Assembly (NCBI RefSeq): GCF_900217795.1
Contig: NZ_OBMQ01000001.1
Span: forward strand, 239,011-303,010
DNA length: 64,000 nucleotides
Source of the DNA: Ureibacillus xyleni
Lineage (GTDB): Bacteria > Bacillota > Bacilli > Bacillales_A > Planococcaceae
Reading direction: 5' to 3'
Of this stretch, positions 47,133 through 58,368 are shown in pieces (within the stretch, counting starts at the first letter, position 1; each line of letters starts with the position of its first letter). Both the position numbers and the translations under genes were made by a program. The notes below the pieces were generated by a model. It saw nothing but the letters and a program-made list of their open reading frames with translations. It did not search any database and was not told the origin of the DNA.

Positions 47133-48115
47133 TGATTGCAGTTATTGGGGGAGCAGGCTATATTGGCTCGCATACAGTTAAATATTTAAGTCAACAAGGA
47201 AAAGATGTGGTTGTATTTGATAATTTAAGTACAGGACATCGTGAATTTGTACCGTCGTATATTCCTTTTGTAAAAGGCGATTTAGCAAATAATAACGACT
47301 TACATCATCTGTTCGCAACCTATCCAGATATTCATACTGTTATTCATTTTGCTGCTTTTGCTTATGTAGGAGAATCTGTTCAAGAGCCGGCAAAATATTA
47401 TCGAAATAATGTAGTGAACACTATTAATTTGTTAGATTCGATGCTTGAACATAATGTGAAAAATATCGTGTTTTCATCAACTTGTGCAACATATGGCAAT
47501 CCAATTGAGTGGCCGATATCAGAAGAACATCCACAAAATCCAATTAATCCTTATGGTAGAACAAAATTAATGATGGAACAAATTATGGAGGATTATTCAC
47601 GTGCATACGGATTAAAATATGTCGCATTACGTTACTTCAATGCTGCTGGAGCTGATGTGGATTGCGAAATTGGAGAATGGCACGAACCAGAGACACATTT
47701 AATCCCTTTAATTTTAGATGTAGCAATAGGGAAACGTGAATCCATTTCTGTATTTGGCTCTGACTTTAATACACCTGATGGTACTTGCATTCGAGATTAT
47801 ATCCATGTAACAGATTTAGCTGATGCTCATAGTCGAGCAGTAGACTTTTTACTTCAACAGAGTGGCAATTTAAAGTTGAACCTTGGAAATGGGGAAGGAT
47901 TTTCTGTATTAGATATCATTCACGCTGTGGAGGAGATTACAGGAAAGATCATTAAAAAAGACATGGTTGAACGACGTGAAGGAGATCCTGCAAAGTTGAT
48001 TGGTTCTGCTGAAAAAGCAAAACAAATTTTAGGGTGGCAACCAAAGTTTAAATTAGACGATATTATTGCATCTGCATGGCATTGGCATGTGAAGAATTTT
48101 GGAGGTACAAAATGA
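47132..48115 (+). CDS. galE: UDP-glucose 4-epimerase
   Basis: A 327-residue extended SDR, NAD motif GGAGYIGSH, catalytic Ser and Tyr-x3-Lys in SSTCATYG and YGRTK, and the C-terminal GEGFSV/RREGDP. It interconverts UDP-glucose and UDP-galactose (or the GlcNAc/GalNAc forms). It starts at the pseB stop (TAATG), behind GGAGAC, and overlaps the next start by ATGA. Confidence 0.92.
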
Positions 48116-49044
48116 AACGTATATTAGTAACAGGGGGAGCAGGGTTCCTTGGTTCTCATTTAATTGATCGATTAGTGGAGCAAGGTCATGAAATAGTTTG
48201 CCTTGATAATCTTCAAACGGGGTCTTTACAAAATGTTAAACATTTAGAGGGACAAATTACTTTTATCCAGCATGATATAACAGAACCATTACCAGAAATG
48301 GGGATGTTCGATGAGATTTATAACTTAGCTTGTCCTGCAAGTCCAGTACATTATCAAGCCAATCCAGTACATACATTTAAAACAAGTGTTCTGGGCGCAT
48401 TAAATCTGCTTGAATTAGCACGCAAAACAAATGCTAAAATTTTCCAAGCTTCTACTTCTGAAGTTTATGGGGATCCATTAGTACATCCGCAACCTGAACA
48501 TTACTGGGGACATGTCAACCCTATTGGAATCCGAAGTTGTTATGATGAAGGGAAACGTGGAGCAGAAACATTATTTTTTGATTATGCTCGTATGTATGAT
48601 GTTGAAATAAAAGTTGTACGAATTTTTAATACATATGGTCCAAGAATGGATCCAAGAGATGGACGTGTAGTTAGTAACTTTATCGTTCAATCGTTACAAA
48701 ATAAACCATTAACAGTATATGGAGATGGTAAGCAAACACGTTCATTTTGCTATGTGGACGATTTAATTGAAGGATTCATTAGAATGATGGCAACCCCTAA
48801 GGAAATCCAAGGCCCAATTAATTTGGGAAATCCGAATGAATTTACCATGCTCGAGCTTGCAGAAAAGGTGTTATTATTAACAGAAAATGAAGCGTTATTA
48901 AAATTTGAACCACTTCCACAGGATGATCCAAAACAACGGCAGCCAGTTATAGACGAAGCTAAGAAGCTGTTAAATTGGGAGCCGAAAGTAATGTTAAACG
49001 AAGGGTTAAAAAACACAATTACATATTTTAAAGAAAAGGTATGA
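48112..49044 (+). CDS. uxs: UDP-glucuronate decarboxylase (UDP-xylose synthase)
   Basis: A 310-residue extended SDR. The [17 protein letters not shown] segment, with catalytic Tyr-x3-Lys, is the UXS signature and separates it from dTDP-glucose 4,6-dehydratases; GGAGFLGSH binds NAD. It decarboxylates UDP-glucuronate to UDP-xylose. GGAGGTACAAA precedes ATG. The genes for UDP-glucose and its dehydrogenase follow, so the three make UDP-xylose from glucose-1-phosphate. Confidence 0.9.
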   Translation: MKRILVTGGAGFLGSHLIDRLVEQGHEIVCLDNLQTGSLQNVKHLEGQITFIQHDITEPLPEMGMFDEIYNLACPASPVHYQANPVHTFKTSVLGALNLLELARKTNAKIFQASTSEVYGDPLVHPQPEHYWGHVNPIGIRSCYDEGKRGAETLFFDYARMYDVEIKVVRIFNTYGPRMDPRDGRVVSNFIVQSLQNKPLTVYGDGKQTRSFCYVDDLIEGFIRMMATPKEIQGPINLGNPNEFTMLELAEKVLLLTENEALLKFEPLPQDDPKQRQPVIDEAKKLLNWEPKVMLNEGLKNTITYFKEKV

Positions 49045-49050
49045 GTTGAT

Positions 49051-49941
49051 ATGTCGAAAAAAGTACGAAAAGCAGTAATACCAGCTGCAGGTTTAGGAAC
49101 ACGTTTCTTACCTGCAACAAAGGCCCAACCGAAAGAAATGCTGCCAATCGTTGATAAACCAACTATTCAATTTATAGTAGAAGAAGCAGTGGCTTCTGGA
49201 ATTGAAGATATCATTATTATTAGCGGCCGAAATAAACGTTCGATTGAAGATCATTTTGATAAAACTTACGAACTTGAAGAGCTTCTTGCACAAAAAGGAA
49301 AATGGGATGAGCTAGAAGAGATTCAGTCGATTTCAAACTTAGCAAATATCCATTATATTCGACAAAAAGAAACAAAAGGGTTAGGTGACGCAATTTATTG
49401 TGCACATCGTTTTATCGGGAACGAACCGTTTGCAGTATTATTAGGCGATATAATATTAAAAACAGAAAAACCTGCACTTGCACAGTTAATTGAAACTTAT
49501 GAAAAGGAAGAAGCTTCAGTAATTGGTGTACAAGCTGTTTCGATGGATGTAGTTCATCAATATGGAGTAATTGATCCAATTGGAAAAATTGTTAGAGGAC
49601 AACCTATTGAGGTGAATGGTTTTGTTGAAAAACCAAATAGAGATGTGGCACCTTCAAATTTAGCTATAATGGGTCGCTATGTATTAACACCAAATGTATT
49701 TAGTGCTTTAAAAGCTACTACTCCTGGAGCAGGGGGAGAAATTCAATTAACAGATGCTATTGAATTACTAAATAAAAGTGAGAGAATCGTTGCCCATGAT
49801 GTTGTAGGACAACTTTATGATATTGGTAGTAAATTTGGTTTTGTTCAAGCAACAATCGATTTTGCATTAGAACGTCCAGAATTACGTAAAGAAGTTCTTT
49901 CCTACTTAGAACAAATTGTACAAAAGGTGGAAATGAAATGA
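49051..49941 (+). CDS. galU: UTP-glucose-1-phosphate uridylyltransferase
   Basis: A 296-residue nucleotidyltransferase ([20 protein letters not shown]; the sugar-binding GFVEKP). It makes UDP-glucose, which the next gene oxidises. Start codon ATG, overlap of the next gene by ATGA. Confidence 0.93.
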   Translation: MSKKVRKAVIPAAGLGTRFLPATKAQPKEMLPIVDKPTIQFIVEEAVASGIEDIIIISGRNKRSIEDHFDKTYELEELLAQKGKWDELEEIQSISNLANIHYIRQKETKGLGDAIYCAHRFIGNEPFAVLLGDIILKTEKPALAQLIETYEKEEASVIGVQAVSMDVVHQYGVIDPIGKIVRGQPIEVNGFVEKPNRDVAPSNLAIMGRYVLTPNVFSALKATTPGAGGEIQLTDAIELLNKSERIVAHDVVGQLYDIGSKFGFVQATIDFALERPELRKEVLSYLEQIVQKVEMK

Positions 49942-51245
49942 CGAATGTTGCTGTTATTGGAACGGGCTACGTTGGGCTAGTTACGGGAGTTGTTTTATCT
50001 GAAATAGGTCATACGGTAACGTGTATTGATATAGATGAAAAGAAAGTAGAAATGATGAAGCAAGGGAAATCTCCTATATATGAGCCCGGATTAGATGAAT
50101 TATTAGTAAAAAATATTTCTAAAAACCGATTATATTTTACTACAAACCATAAAGAAGCCTTTGCTAATTCAGAGATAGTATTGATTGCAGTAGGCACACC
50201 ACAAAGTGAAAGTGGTGCTGCAGATTTACAATATATTAAACAAGCTGCAAAAGATATTGCACACAATGTTACAAATGATACAGTTGTAGTAGTTAAAAGT
50301 ACAGTACCGATTGGAACAAATGATTTAGTAGAAAATATTATTCAAGAAAACTTAGTAGCAAATGTTAAAGTAGATGTTGTGTCAAATCCAGAGTTTCTTC
50401 GAGAAGGACATGCTATTCATGACACGTTCCACGGTGATCGTATTGCTATTGGAGCAGAATCAAAAGAAGCAGGGGATAAGGTTGAAGAATTGTTTGCACC
50501 TTTAAATGTGCCAATTGTACGTACAAATCGCCGTAGTGCGGAAATGATTAAATATGCAGCAAATGCATTTTTAGCTGTAAAAATTAGTTATATTAATCAA
50601 ATTGCAAATCTTTGTGAACAACTTGGGGCAGATGTAGATGCAGTAGCGGATGGGATTGGAATGGATCATCGAATTGGACGAGCATTTTTAAACGCAGGTC
50701 TTGGATATGGTGGATCTTGTTTCCCAAAAGATACAGAAGCGTTAGCTTACTTAGCTAGAGAAAATGAAGTGGATTTGAGTATCGTTGAGGCTGCTATACT
50801 AGCAAACCATAGACAAAGTGAAATGTTCACTAAAAAAATAATAGATAAATTCCAAGGAAATATTGAAGGAAAAACGTTAGCTATTCTAGGTGTTGCTTTT
50901 AAACCGAACACAGATGACATACGAGAAGCCCCATCACTAAAAATTATTTCAAGCTTGTTAAAGCAAGGAGCAAAAGTGAAAGTTTTTGATCCTGTTGTAA
51001 AAGACCTAGGATACATAAACCCATCTATTGAATATTGTGATTCTGTAAGTGATTGTATAACAGATGTAGACGCAACATTATTAGTAACAGAATGGCAAGA
51101 ATTTATTGATTGTGACTGGGAAGCATTAATCAAATACCCTAAAGTACCACTATTACTTGATGGAAGAAATGCTTTATCTATTGAAAGATTGTCAATATTT
51201 GGTTGGGATATTGATAGGATTGGAATAGTACCAAAATTAAAGTAA
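49938..51245 (+). CDS. ugd: UDP-glucose 6-dehydrogenase
   Basis: A 435-residue UDP-glucose/GDP-mannose dehydrogenase family enzyme. [10 protein letters not shown] binds NAD; catalytic Cys261 is in [10 protein letters not shown]; the [17 protein letters not shown]-domain motif is intact. It makes UDP-glucuronate, the substrate for the UXS encoded two genes upstream. Coupled to galU (ATGA). Confidence 0.94.
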   Translation: MTNVAVIGTGYVGLVTGVVLSEIGHTVTCIDIDEKKVEMMKQGKSPIYEPGLDELLVKNISKNRLYFTTNHKEAFANSEIVLIAVGTPQSESGAADLQYIKQAAKDIAHNVTNDTVVVVKSTVPIGTNDLVENIIQENLVANVKVDVVSNPEFLREGHAIHDTFHGDRIAIGAESKEAGDKVEELFAPLNVPIVRTNRRSAEMIKYAANAFLAVKISYINQIANLCEQLGADVDAVADGIGMDHRIGRAFLNAGLGYGGSCFPKDTEALAYLARENEVDLSIVEAAILANHRQSEMFTKKIIDKFQGNIEGKTLAILGVAFKPNTDDIREAPSLKIISSLLKQGAKVKVFDPVVKDLGYINPSIEYCDSVSDCITDVDATLLVTEWQEFIDCDWEALIKYPKVPLLLDGRNALSIERLSIFGWDIDRIGIVPKLK

Positions 51246-51271
51246 TGACTTAATAAGGAAAGGTGATCTTA

Positions 51272-54109
51272 TTGAGCAAAATTGAATTCAATTTACTAGA
51301 AAGTCGAAATGGATTTCCAATTATTGAAGCAAATGTAGAAGGGAAACCCTTCCTGTTACACAGCAAATATGATCCGATAAAAGAGGCCGAGCGATTTATT
51401 GACTCTTGGCACGAAAAAATTGAAGCAGCTGATTACATCCTTTTTTATGGTGCTGGAATGGGGTATCATATTAAGGCTTTTTTCGAAAGATACCCTGAGA
51501 AAATTGCTTCTGTCTATGAGCCGTTTGAAGAGATTTCTTATTTAACAGTTCAAAATAAAAGTGTAACAAAATTCCCTTTCTCTTTATTAGAACATTATGT
51601 TGTTCAAACAGAAAAACAAGTGACATTACAAACGTTATCTGTTTTTAATACGGATTTAAATCATAAGTTTGAAATGATTGTTTTACCTAGCTACGGAAAA
51701 TTGCAAGATGATAGATTAAAAAAATTTATAGATATATTCAAAAAATTAGTAGATACAAAAAAAGGAAACATAGCTTCTGCGTTTGCTTATTCAAGAAGAT
51801 GGACAATCAATGCGCTTATGAACTTGCCAAAAACATTAGAGCATCCGAACTTCCTAGTTGAAAAAAAACAATATTTCAAAGGAAAACCGGCTATTATTGT
51901 AAGTGCAGGTCCAAGTTTAAGTGAAGAAATTGAGAATTTACGTAAAATCAAAATAGAGGGTTCGGCTTATATATTTGCTGTAGGTTCAGCTTATAAAGCA
52001 TTAATAAAAGAAGATATTTACCCTGATGCGATTTGTACGTATGACCCTCAAAATCATAATTACACGATATTTAATGAGTTAGTAGAAAATAAAATCGATA
52101 CTATCCCAATGATTTATGGGACAACAGTTGGATTTGAAACGGTGGATTATTATAAGGGACCAAAACTTTATTTCCCAGTATCACAAGATAAGTTAACAGT
52201 TCATTTCCATAATGATCCACAGGTTATCGTGTATGATGCAACAACAATCGCAATTGTTACACTGCAACTGTTAAATCTGCTGGAAGTAAGCAAAGTAATT
52301 TTAGTTGGGCAAAATCTTGCATTAAAAAAAGATAAGTACTATGCAGAAGGAATTAAACGATACGACGAAAAGAAAAAAGAAGCATCCGATAACACTGCTA
52401 ACGAAAAAGATTTGGAACAAACATTCGAAGTAGAAGATGTACACGGTGGAATGGTCTTAACAAATGACGAGTTTAGACGAATGAAAAATGATATGGAAAA
52501 CTATTTGTCATTAATGGAGATTCCAGTTATTAATACTACAAATGGTGGAGCAGCCATTAAAGGGACAATCTTTAAACCTTTAAATGAGTTAATGAAAGAA
52601 GAATTAAATGCTAAGGTAGTAGTAGAAGATTGGTGGAAGAATGAGTCTAAGAATTCATCAGATGTATTAAATAAATCTTTTTTAAGAAAGTATCGTAAAG
52701 CATTTGAAAGTTTTGAACAGCAAGATAATGAATTACAGAAATTTTTGACTGAATTCAATCAAGCTCTCCCTACGTTGGAAGACAATCAAATTCAGCGAAA
52801 ACTTGAAAAATTCGATGAGCTATTTCAAAAATTTCATTCGAATGAATTTTATTTGACAACCATATTCCCAATTGTACAATTAGCTTTTGAAAAATTAAAA
52901 AGTGAAAACCAATTAATTGTGGCAATGGCTAACTTAAAAAAGAAAGTGCAGAAGATTAGTGAAGTTTATACTTCTTATCTTCAACAATGTCGACAGAAAT
53001 ATTTAGATGTTGCACCAATCGTAAGCAATTACACCCTGTTAGAACTGTGTAAAGAAAAGAATTATGTAGCAACATCGGGAGTTTTCCATTACGAGGGAGA
53101 ATGGAACAAAAGATTCCCTCCTGAAAAAGAAACAATGCCAGAAGATTTGACTGAAGAAGAACAAGAAGCATGGCAAAAACAAAAAAAATTAGAGGATAAA
53201 ATTGACTTCCCAATCCCACTATTTGTTGATACAAAACAAAAGGGCGCAAAATTACAATTCCGTTTCAAAGGTACAAGATTATCGTTATTTGGTTTAAATC
53301 TTACTAACCAAATACTAAAGTTAAATATTCAAATTGATAATAAAAATCGAATTATAACAATTGGTGAAAATGAGTTGGAAACAACAGAAGGATATATCCG
53401 AAAGGGTATTTTCTCTGTAGTAAACTTAAAGAATACAATTCACCATGTCACAATTGAAGTGCTTTCTGATAATCCCAACTTTTTATTTGAAGGAATTGAA
53501 ATCGATGATTCTAGCTCTAGTCGTGCTTACCATATTCATGAAGTTGAGCGAGTGGAAGAATTAGAGGTTGGTAAACGAATTCGATGTCATTATAGAGCAC
53601 CTTATAATACAGTTGGAGAATTTATTGGACTAGGAGATGAAAAAGCTAGTTTCTTGCCGGTTGAAGCATGTGCTGAGCCAGAAGGGGATTTTTACTTTAT
53701 TATGGTCGATGAGATTGATGGGGAGAAGAAGTTAATTGCAGATCGGAATGTGCAGAACGAAATTTCATGGTTAAATATTGCGAAAAGAATAAATAATTGC
53801 CATTTAGAAGATTGTCTAATGACACTTCCTTCTGGTGGTATTAATGCAGATGATAGAAAAAATGATTGGTTTAAATTTATTGAGTCAAATGCAAAAATTG
53901 ATTGGAATTTGATAGATGGTTTAACTAGTTGGTGTATTGATCGAGTTGAAAATAAGAAGGAAAGTGTTGCTATAAGAGGGCGATACTATGGTGCAGGTCA
54001 ATGGTGGGGAAATTCAGGACATTATTGGCATGTTAGCGGTAACTTGAGCAATCATTGGCCTTCAAATGGATTTAGACCTATTTTTATACTAAACAAAAAG
54101 AAAGGTTAA
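51272..54109 (+). CDS. Maf-type motility-associated flagellin glycosyltransferase
   Basis: A 945-residue protein of the 6-hydroxymethylpterin pyrophosphokinase MptE-like/DUF115 family (Maf). The core with VSAGPSLSEE (about 207-218) and DAICTYDPQNHN lies at about 190-430; a long helical region (430-620) and a beta domain (about 640-760) follow, and the last 150 residues are unlike the common Maf proteins. Known Maf proteins transfer nonulosonate sugars or related residues to flagellin Ser/Thr before export. TTG 51272 lies behind AAAGGTGA; an in-frame GTG three codons earlier lies in that site. It is the link between the nucleotide-sugar genes and the flagellins. Confidence 0.82.
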   Translation: MSKIEFNLLESRNGFPIIEANVEGKPFLLHSKYDPIKEAERFIDSWHEKIEAADYILFYGAGMGYHIKAFFERYPEKIASVYEPFEEISYLTVQNKSVTKFPFSLLEHYVVQTEKQVTLQTLSVFNTDLNHKFEMIVLPSYGKLQDDRLKKFIDIFKKLVDTKKGNIASAFAYSRRWTINALMNLPKTLEHPNFLVEKKQYFKGKPAIIVSAGPSLSEEIENLRKIKIEGSAYIFAVGSAYKALIKEDIYPDAICTYDPQNHNYTIFNELVENKIDTIPMIYGTTVGFETVDYYKGPKLYFPVSQDKLTVHFHNDPQVIVYDATTIAIVTLQLLNLLEVSKVILVGQNLALKKDKYYAEGIKRYDEKKKEASDNTANEKDLEQTFEVEDVHGGMVLTNDEFRRMKNDMENYLSLMEIPVINTTNGGAAIKGTIFKPLNELMKEELNAKVVVEDWWKNESKNSSDVLNKSFLRKYRKAFESFEQQDNELQKFLTEFNQALPTLEDNQIQRKLEKFDELFQKFHSNEFYLTTIFPIVQLAFEKLKSENQLIVAMANLKKKVQKISEVYTSYLQQCRQKYLDVAPIVSNYTLLELCKEKNYVATSGVFHYEGEWNKRFPPEKETMPEDLTEEEQEAWQKQKKLEDKIDFPIPLFVDTKQKGAKLQFRFKGTRLSLFGLNLTNQILKLNIQIDNKNRIITIGENELETTEGYIRKGIFSVVNLKNTIHHVTIEVLSDNPNFLFEGIEIDDSSSSRAYHIHEVERVEELEVGKRIRCHYRAPYNTVGEFIGLGDEKASFLPVEACAEPEGDFYFIMVDEIDGEKKLIADRNVQNEISWLNIAKRINNCHLEDCLMTLPSGGINADDRKNDWFKFIESNAKIDWNLIDGLTSWCIDRVENKKESVAIRGRYYGAGQWWGNSGHYWHVSGNLSNHWPSNGFRPIFILNKKKG

Positions 54110-54118
54110 AATAATATT

Positions 54119-55015
54119 ATGAAGAAATTCATTTTTTTTGGTGCTTCTAAATTAGGTGAACTAGCATATTTCTCATTAAAAGATAAAATAGAGATTTCAT
54201 ACTTCTCTGACAACGATGAAACGAAGTGGGGTTCTGAATATTATGATATACCAATTATTTCTCCTTATGAATTACAAAAAATACAAAAAGGCAATAAGGA
54301 GGTAAATATACTAATAACGAGTTCATATCATAAGGAAATATACTTGCAACTTAAAAATATGGGTTTAAATAATATACAAATATTTGATATTCAGAGTAGT
54401 ATTTTAAACCCTGATGAAGTAAATAATGGTAAACAAATTTCAGAAATTTTTTTTACTAAGTATGGTATTAAAAGTAATAATAAGTTGTTCTCTAGTACAT
54501 TTTTTAATAAATTCAAAGGGAAAAAAGTAACTTTAAAAATAGACGATTTGAACTTAGGAATTGACGGGTTAAATGATAAATATACTCTAGCCTATAGGAA
54601 AGTTCAAAATTCACCACATTATGAATTAATGTTGTACTTGCATAATAATTGGGCATTACAAAATTGTGAATATATAAAAAGACTTAGCATTGGAACACTA
54701 GATTTAAGGGAAGCGCAAATTGTAAATGATGAATTTTTGGATTATACAAGGGAAAAGTATGAGGAAAGAGTTAATTTACTTAATTTAGAACTATTAGAAC
54801 CTATTAAAGTTGCAAAAATAAACAACAATTGGTTCATTATTGATGGGAAACATCGGGCAGCTTTGCATTGTTTGAGGGGATATAGAACTATCAATGCAGT
54901 CGAAGTAACCGAAATTATGTATGATAGTTTTAATTTTTGGATCTATAAGTTAATGAAAAATAAAGAAGCGGAATATAAAAAAAACTTATCCTTATTTGAA
55001 GGACTTTATTACTAA
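54119..55015 (+). CDS. Rossmann-like module fused to a ParB-like domain
   Basis: A 298-residue protein. Residues 1-95 are the Rossmann-like module (FFGASKLGELA, then FSDNDETKWG, then ILITSSYHKEIYLQL) that recurs in five more proteins of this island. Residues about 195-270 contain IDGKHRAALHCLRGY, like the DG(H/K)HR motif of ParB/sulfiredoxin-like folds. No methyl- or glycosyltransferase motif is seen. It follows the maf gene by nine bases. Function is unknown; a kinase-like or regulatory role on the glycan is possible. Confidence 0.65.
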   Translation: MKKFIFFGASKLGELAYFSLKDKIEISYFSDNDETKWGSEYYDIPIISPYELQKIQKGNKEVNILITSSYHKEIYLQLKNMGLNNIQIFDIQSSILNPDEVNNGKQISEIFFTKYGIKSNNKLFSSTFFNKFKGKKVTLKIDDLNLGIDGLNDKYTLAYRKVQNSPHYELMLYLHNNWALQNCEYIKRLSIGTLDLREAQIVNDEFLDYTREKYEERVNLLNLELLEPIKVAKINNNWFIIDGKHRAALHCLRGYRTINAVEVTEIMYDSFNFWIYKLMKNKEAEYKKNLSLFEGLYY

Positions 55016-55046
55016 ATAATTTGCAAAAGAAAGATGGGATTAACAA

Positions 55047-55721
55047 ATGTATAAGAGTATAAGTGAAATTGTAAGAAGTTTAGAAGAATCACCTATCGAA
55101 AATGGTGGTAATATCTATCATCCGATACCTTTTGAAGAATTTAATAATTTAAAAACTAGTACTGATAATATTGAATTTTTGAAAAAATGGGCAATTATCA
55201 AATCTAAGATAGACGAATTATTTGGTGAAAAATTGAAAGAAATTAGTGTATTAGATATTGGTTCAAATGGTGGATTTTTTACTTTCTCACTTTCAAAAGA
55301 AGTAGCTAATGTAACTGCCTTTGAATCTCATCCTCGTTATGGAGAAATTGGGAAGTCTTTAACTAAAATAAAAAAAATAAATAATGTTGAATGGCATAAT
55401 GAGAATTTTAATTTAGAGAAAATCAAAAATGAGACATATGATATTACATTGATGCTAAGTGTTTTTCAATGGATTGCTAGGGGGGGAGAAAATTTAGAAG
55501 AAAGTTTAGAATTATTAAAGGAAATTTCAAAAAGAAGTAAGTATTTAGTCTTTGAGCTTGGATTTAACTCAGGAAAATCTTGTTTAACTACTCAAAATCC
55601 GGACCATTTTGATGAACTTATTAAAATGCTAAAAAGAGGTACTATTTATAATAACTTTGAATTAATAGGAAAGAGTAACTTTTGGCATGATAAAGAAAGA
55701 TTTATAGTTTTATGCTATTAA
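55047..55721 (+). CDS. Class I SAM-dependent methyltransferase
   Basis: A 224-residue Rossmann methyltransferase. SVLDIGSNGGFFTFSLS is motif I (SAM-binding), FESHP the acidic loop, and YDITLMLSVFQW motif IV. It has no added Rossmann-like tail. It is AT-rich like its neighbours and lies within the glycosyltransferase block, so it probably methylates a sugar of the flagellar glycan. Substrate unknown. Confidence 0.82.
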   Translation: MYKSISEIVRSLEESPIENGGNIYHPIPFEEFNNLKTSTDNIEFLKKWAIIKSKIDELFGEKLKEISVLDIGSNGGFFTFSLSKEVANVTAFESHPRYGEIGKSLTKIKKINNVEWHNENFNLEKIKNETYDITLMLSVFQWIARGGENLEESLELLKEISKRSKYLVFELGFNSGKSCLTTQNPDHFDELIKMLKRGTIYNNFELIGKSNFWHDKERFIVLCY

Positions 55722-55755
55722 TACATCTTAATTCGGACTTATGGAGTTGATATTT

Positions 55756-56901
55756 TTGGAGAAAATACACATAGTATTGGCGCCAGATAATAATTATGTG
55801 GTTCCAGCATGTGCGGTTATCACCTCGGTATTGGAGAATAATACCAGTGGTTCTAGTATACATTTTTATATTTTAGATAATGATATATCAAATGAAAATA
55901 AAAAAAATTTAGATATGGCTATCAAAAAAAATAATTTAACTTCATTAAGTTATTTACAGATCAATTCAAGTCTAATTGAAGGTAAGGTTGTTAATGGGCA
56001 TATTTCAGAAGCTGCTTATTATAGAATATTATTACCACAAATACTTTTTGAAATAAAAAAAGTAATTTACTTAGATTGTGATGTAATAGTAAAAAAAGAT
56101 ATAAAACAATTATGGGATATTAATATCGATGATTATGCAATTGCGGCAGTAGGAATTAAAGATTTCTCTCACAGCTCTATAATTGGTTTGCCGAGCGACG
56201 CCCCTTATTTTAATTCTGGAGTTATGCTTATGAATTTGAAAAAATGGAGAGAAGAGAATTTGTTAGAGAAGGTATTAAATTTTATAAGAAATAATCCAGA
56301 TAAATTACTCCTATGGGATCAAGATGCACTAAATGCAGTGCTTTATAATAATTGGTTGGAGTTAGATATAAAATGGAATGTAAGAACTGTTATTTTTACT
56401 TTAGATAAAGGGATGTTAAAACTTTCAAGTGGCGAACTTCAAGATATAAGACATAATCCATATATAATTCATTATACAACAGAGTCTAAACCATGGCATT
56501 TTTTAAATAATCATCCATTAAAAAAGGAATTTTTTGAATACCTAGATAAAAGTGGTATAAGTTACATTAAATATCCCGAAGAAAAAGTATTAAAATCAAA
56601 GATAATATTATTTGGTACTGGAAGAAATTCTGAAAATATCACCAAACTTTTAAATGAATATAATTTTCCTGTATTTACTTATTTGGATAATAATAAAGAG
56701 AATCATGGGAAGTTATTTTTAAATAGAGAGGTTCTTAATCCTGAAATGTTTGAAAAAACAAATGATTCTTATATTATAATTGCAAGCCAATATTACAATG
56801 AAATTTCTATTCAATTACAGAATAAAGGTTTAATAAAAAATAAGGATTACTTTTGCTCCCTTCATGATATAACTAAAATTAGTCAAAATTCAAATCACTA
56901 G
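55756..56901 (+). CDS. GT8-family glycosyltransferase with Rossmann-like tail
   Basis: A 381-residue enzyme. The N-terminal 270 residues are a GT8 (LgtC/glycogenin-like) domain with the metal-binding DxD in YLDCDVIV, NSGVMLMNLKKW, and HYTTESKPWHF. The C-terminal about 95 residues are the shared module (IILFGTGRN, LDNNKENHG, IIASQYYNEI). TTG 55756 is preferred because GGAG lies nine bases before it; ATG 55741 in frame has no ribosome site. A paralogue with the same order lies at 61993. Confidence 0.85.
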   Translation: MEKIHIVLAPDNNYVVPACAVITSVLENNTSGSSIHFYILDNDISNENKKNLDMAIKKNNLTSLSYLQINSSLIEGKVVNGHISEAAYYRILLPQILFEIKKVIYLDCDVIVKKDIKQLWDINIDDYAIAAVGIKDFSHSSIIGLPSDAPYFNSGVMLMNLKKWREENLLEKVLNFIRNNPDKLLLWDQDALNAVLYNNWLELDIKWNVRTVIFTLDKGMLKLSSGELQDIRHNPYIIHYTTESKPWHFLNNHPLKKEFFEYLDKSGISYIKYPEEKVLKSKIILFGTGRNSENITKLLNEYNFPVFTYLDNNKENHGKLFLNREVLNPEMFEKTNDSYIIIASQYYNEISIQLQNKGLIKNKDYFCSLHDITKISQNSNH

Positions 56902-57031
56902 ATTAAGCTAATTCATTAATATATGTATAAGTATGTTTATTCTAATTTGCTAGATATGTTAAATAATGTAACAATATATTGGAATTCAATTTATACATAA
57001 ACAATATAAATTTCTAGTAGGAGGAATTTAT

Positions 57032-58330
57032 GTGACAACTCCAAGTATAAGTGTAGTTATGCCTGCATATAACCGTGCAAAATATATAGAAGCGGCTATT
57101 GATAGTGTTTTAATGCAAACATATAAGGATTTTGAATTAATCATTGTAGATGATGGTTCAACAGATCAAACGGTTGATATTATTCAAAATTATAGCGATC
57201 CACGAATTAGATTAATTAAGCATGAAACTAACAAAGGTGTTGCAGCAACAAGAAATACTGGTTACAGAAACGCTCTAGGGGAATTTATTGTAATCGCAGA
57301 TTCGGATGATATAAATTTACCAACGAAATTTGAAGAGCAAGTAAATTACTTAGATTTGCATCAAGATATTTCTGTTGTAGGCTGTCACTATCAACATTTT
57401 AGTAATATGGATTTTTTAGATAAATGGGAATTTCACGAAGACGATAAATATATTAAATCCATGAGGTTATTTTGGAATCACCAAGCCCCAGCCTCAATGT
57501 TTAGAAAAGAGAGAATTGAAAAACTAGGATTACTTTTACATGATGAAAGTTATCTAGCAGCAGTAGATAGTGAATGGTTTTCAAAAATGCCTAATAGTAT
57601 TAAATTTGCGAATATCCCCAAAGTACTTTACTTGTATAGAAGACACGAGGATCAGTTTACGAAAGATGGAAAGCGTGATAGTTTACAAAGAAATTATGTG
57701 GATAAGATAAGGAAAGAGATGCTCTTTAAAACTGGGGCAAACCCAACAAAAAGAGAAGTTCAAACACATTATATACTCTGTGAATTTGAAAGTTTTTTGG
57801 AAAATGATATTAGTTTTGAGGAAATAAGAAAATGGATAGAAAAATTAGTAAAAGCTAATTTAGAAAGTAACTTTAATGATCCTTCTGTTTTTTTACAGAT
57901 AATCACAGAGAGGTTTTATTATTTATGTAATCATTATAATTATTTAGGTATTGAAGTATGGGATGCTTGGGAGAAGTATGCGTATCGACATATTATTAAT
58001 TACGATAGAGTTATGGTGGAAAGTAAAATAATAAAAGAAAAAATAAGGAATAAAAAAGTAGCTATTTTTGGCACACTTAGTAGTGCTAATTTTGTATTTA
58101 ATAAGTTATATAACCTAAATATGAAGGTTGATTTCTTTATTGATAATTATTGGTCTTACCCAAATCCTTCAATAAATAATATTCCAGTTTATAGTATAGA
58201 TATTTTGAAAGAGGAAACAATTGATGTAATTATTGTATCTAATACCTCAAGTAGAAAATACATTATAAAAGAATTTCTAAATAATAACTTTCCAAATATT
58301 ACAGTACTTTTGATTGAAGACCTTTCTTAA
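57032..58330 (+). CDS. GT2-family glycosyltransferase with Rossmann-like tail
   Basis: A 432-residue protein. Residues 1-about 220 are a GT2 domain with ISVVMPAYNRAKYI, VDDGSTD and ADSDD. A helical linker follows, then the shared module at about 342-432 (VAIFGTLSS, FFIDNYW, VIIVSNTSS). Start GTG behind TAGGAGGAATT; an ATG two bases earlier is out of frame and stops at once. The next gene is a clear paralogue, so a tandem duplication happened. Donor unknown. Confidence 0.87.
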   Translation: MTTPSISVVMPAYNRAKYIEAAIDSVLMQTYKDFELIIVDDGSTDQTVDIIQNYSDPRIRLIKHETNKGVAATRNTGYRNALGEFIVIADSDDINLPTKFEEQVNYLDLHQDISVVGCHYQHFSNMDFLDKWEFHEDDKYIKSMRLFWNHQAPASMFRKERIEKLGLLLHDESYLAAVDSEWFSKMPNSIKFANIPKVLYLYRRHEDQFTKDGKRDSLQRNYVDKIRKEMLFKTGANPTKREVQTHYILCEFESFLENDISFEEIRKWIEKLVKANLESNFNDPSVFLQIITERFYYLCNHYNYLGIEVWDAWEKYAYRHIINYDRVMVESKIIKEKIRNKKVAIFGTLSSANFVFNKLYNLNMKVDFFIDNYWSYPNPSINNIPVYSIDILKEETIDVIIVSNTSSRKYIIKEFLNNNFPNITVLLIEDLS

Positions 58331-58368
58331 ACAGAATCGGTTTTTCTTCATAACAAAGGATGGTTTAT

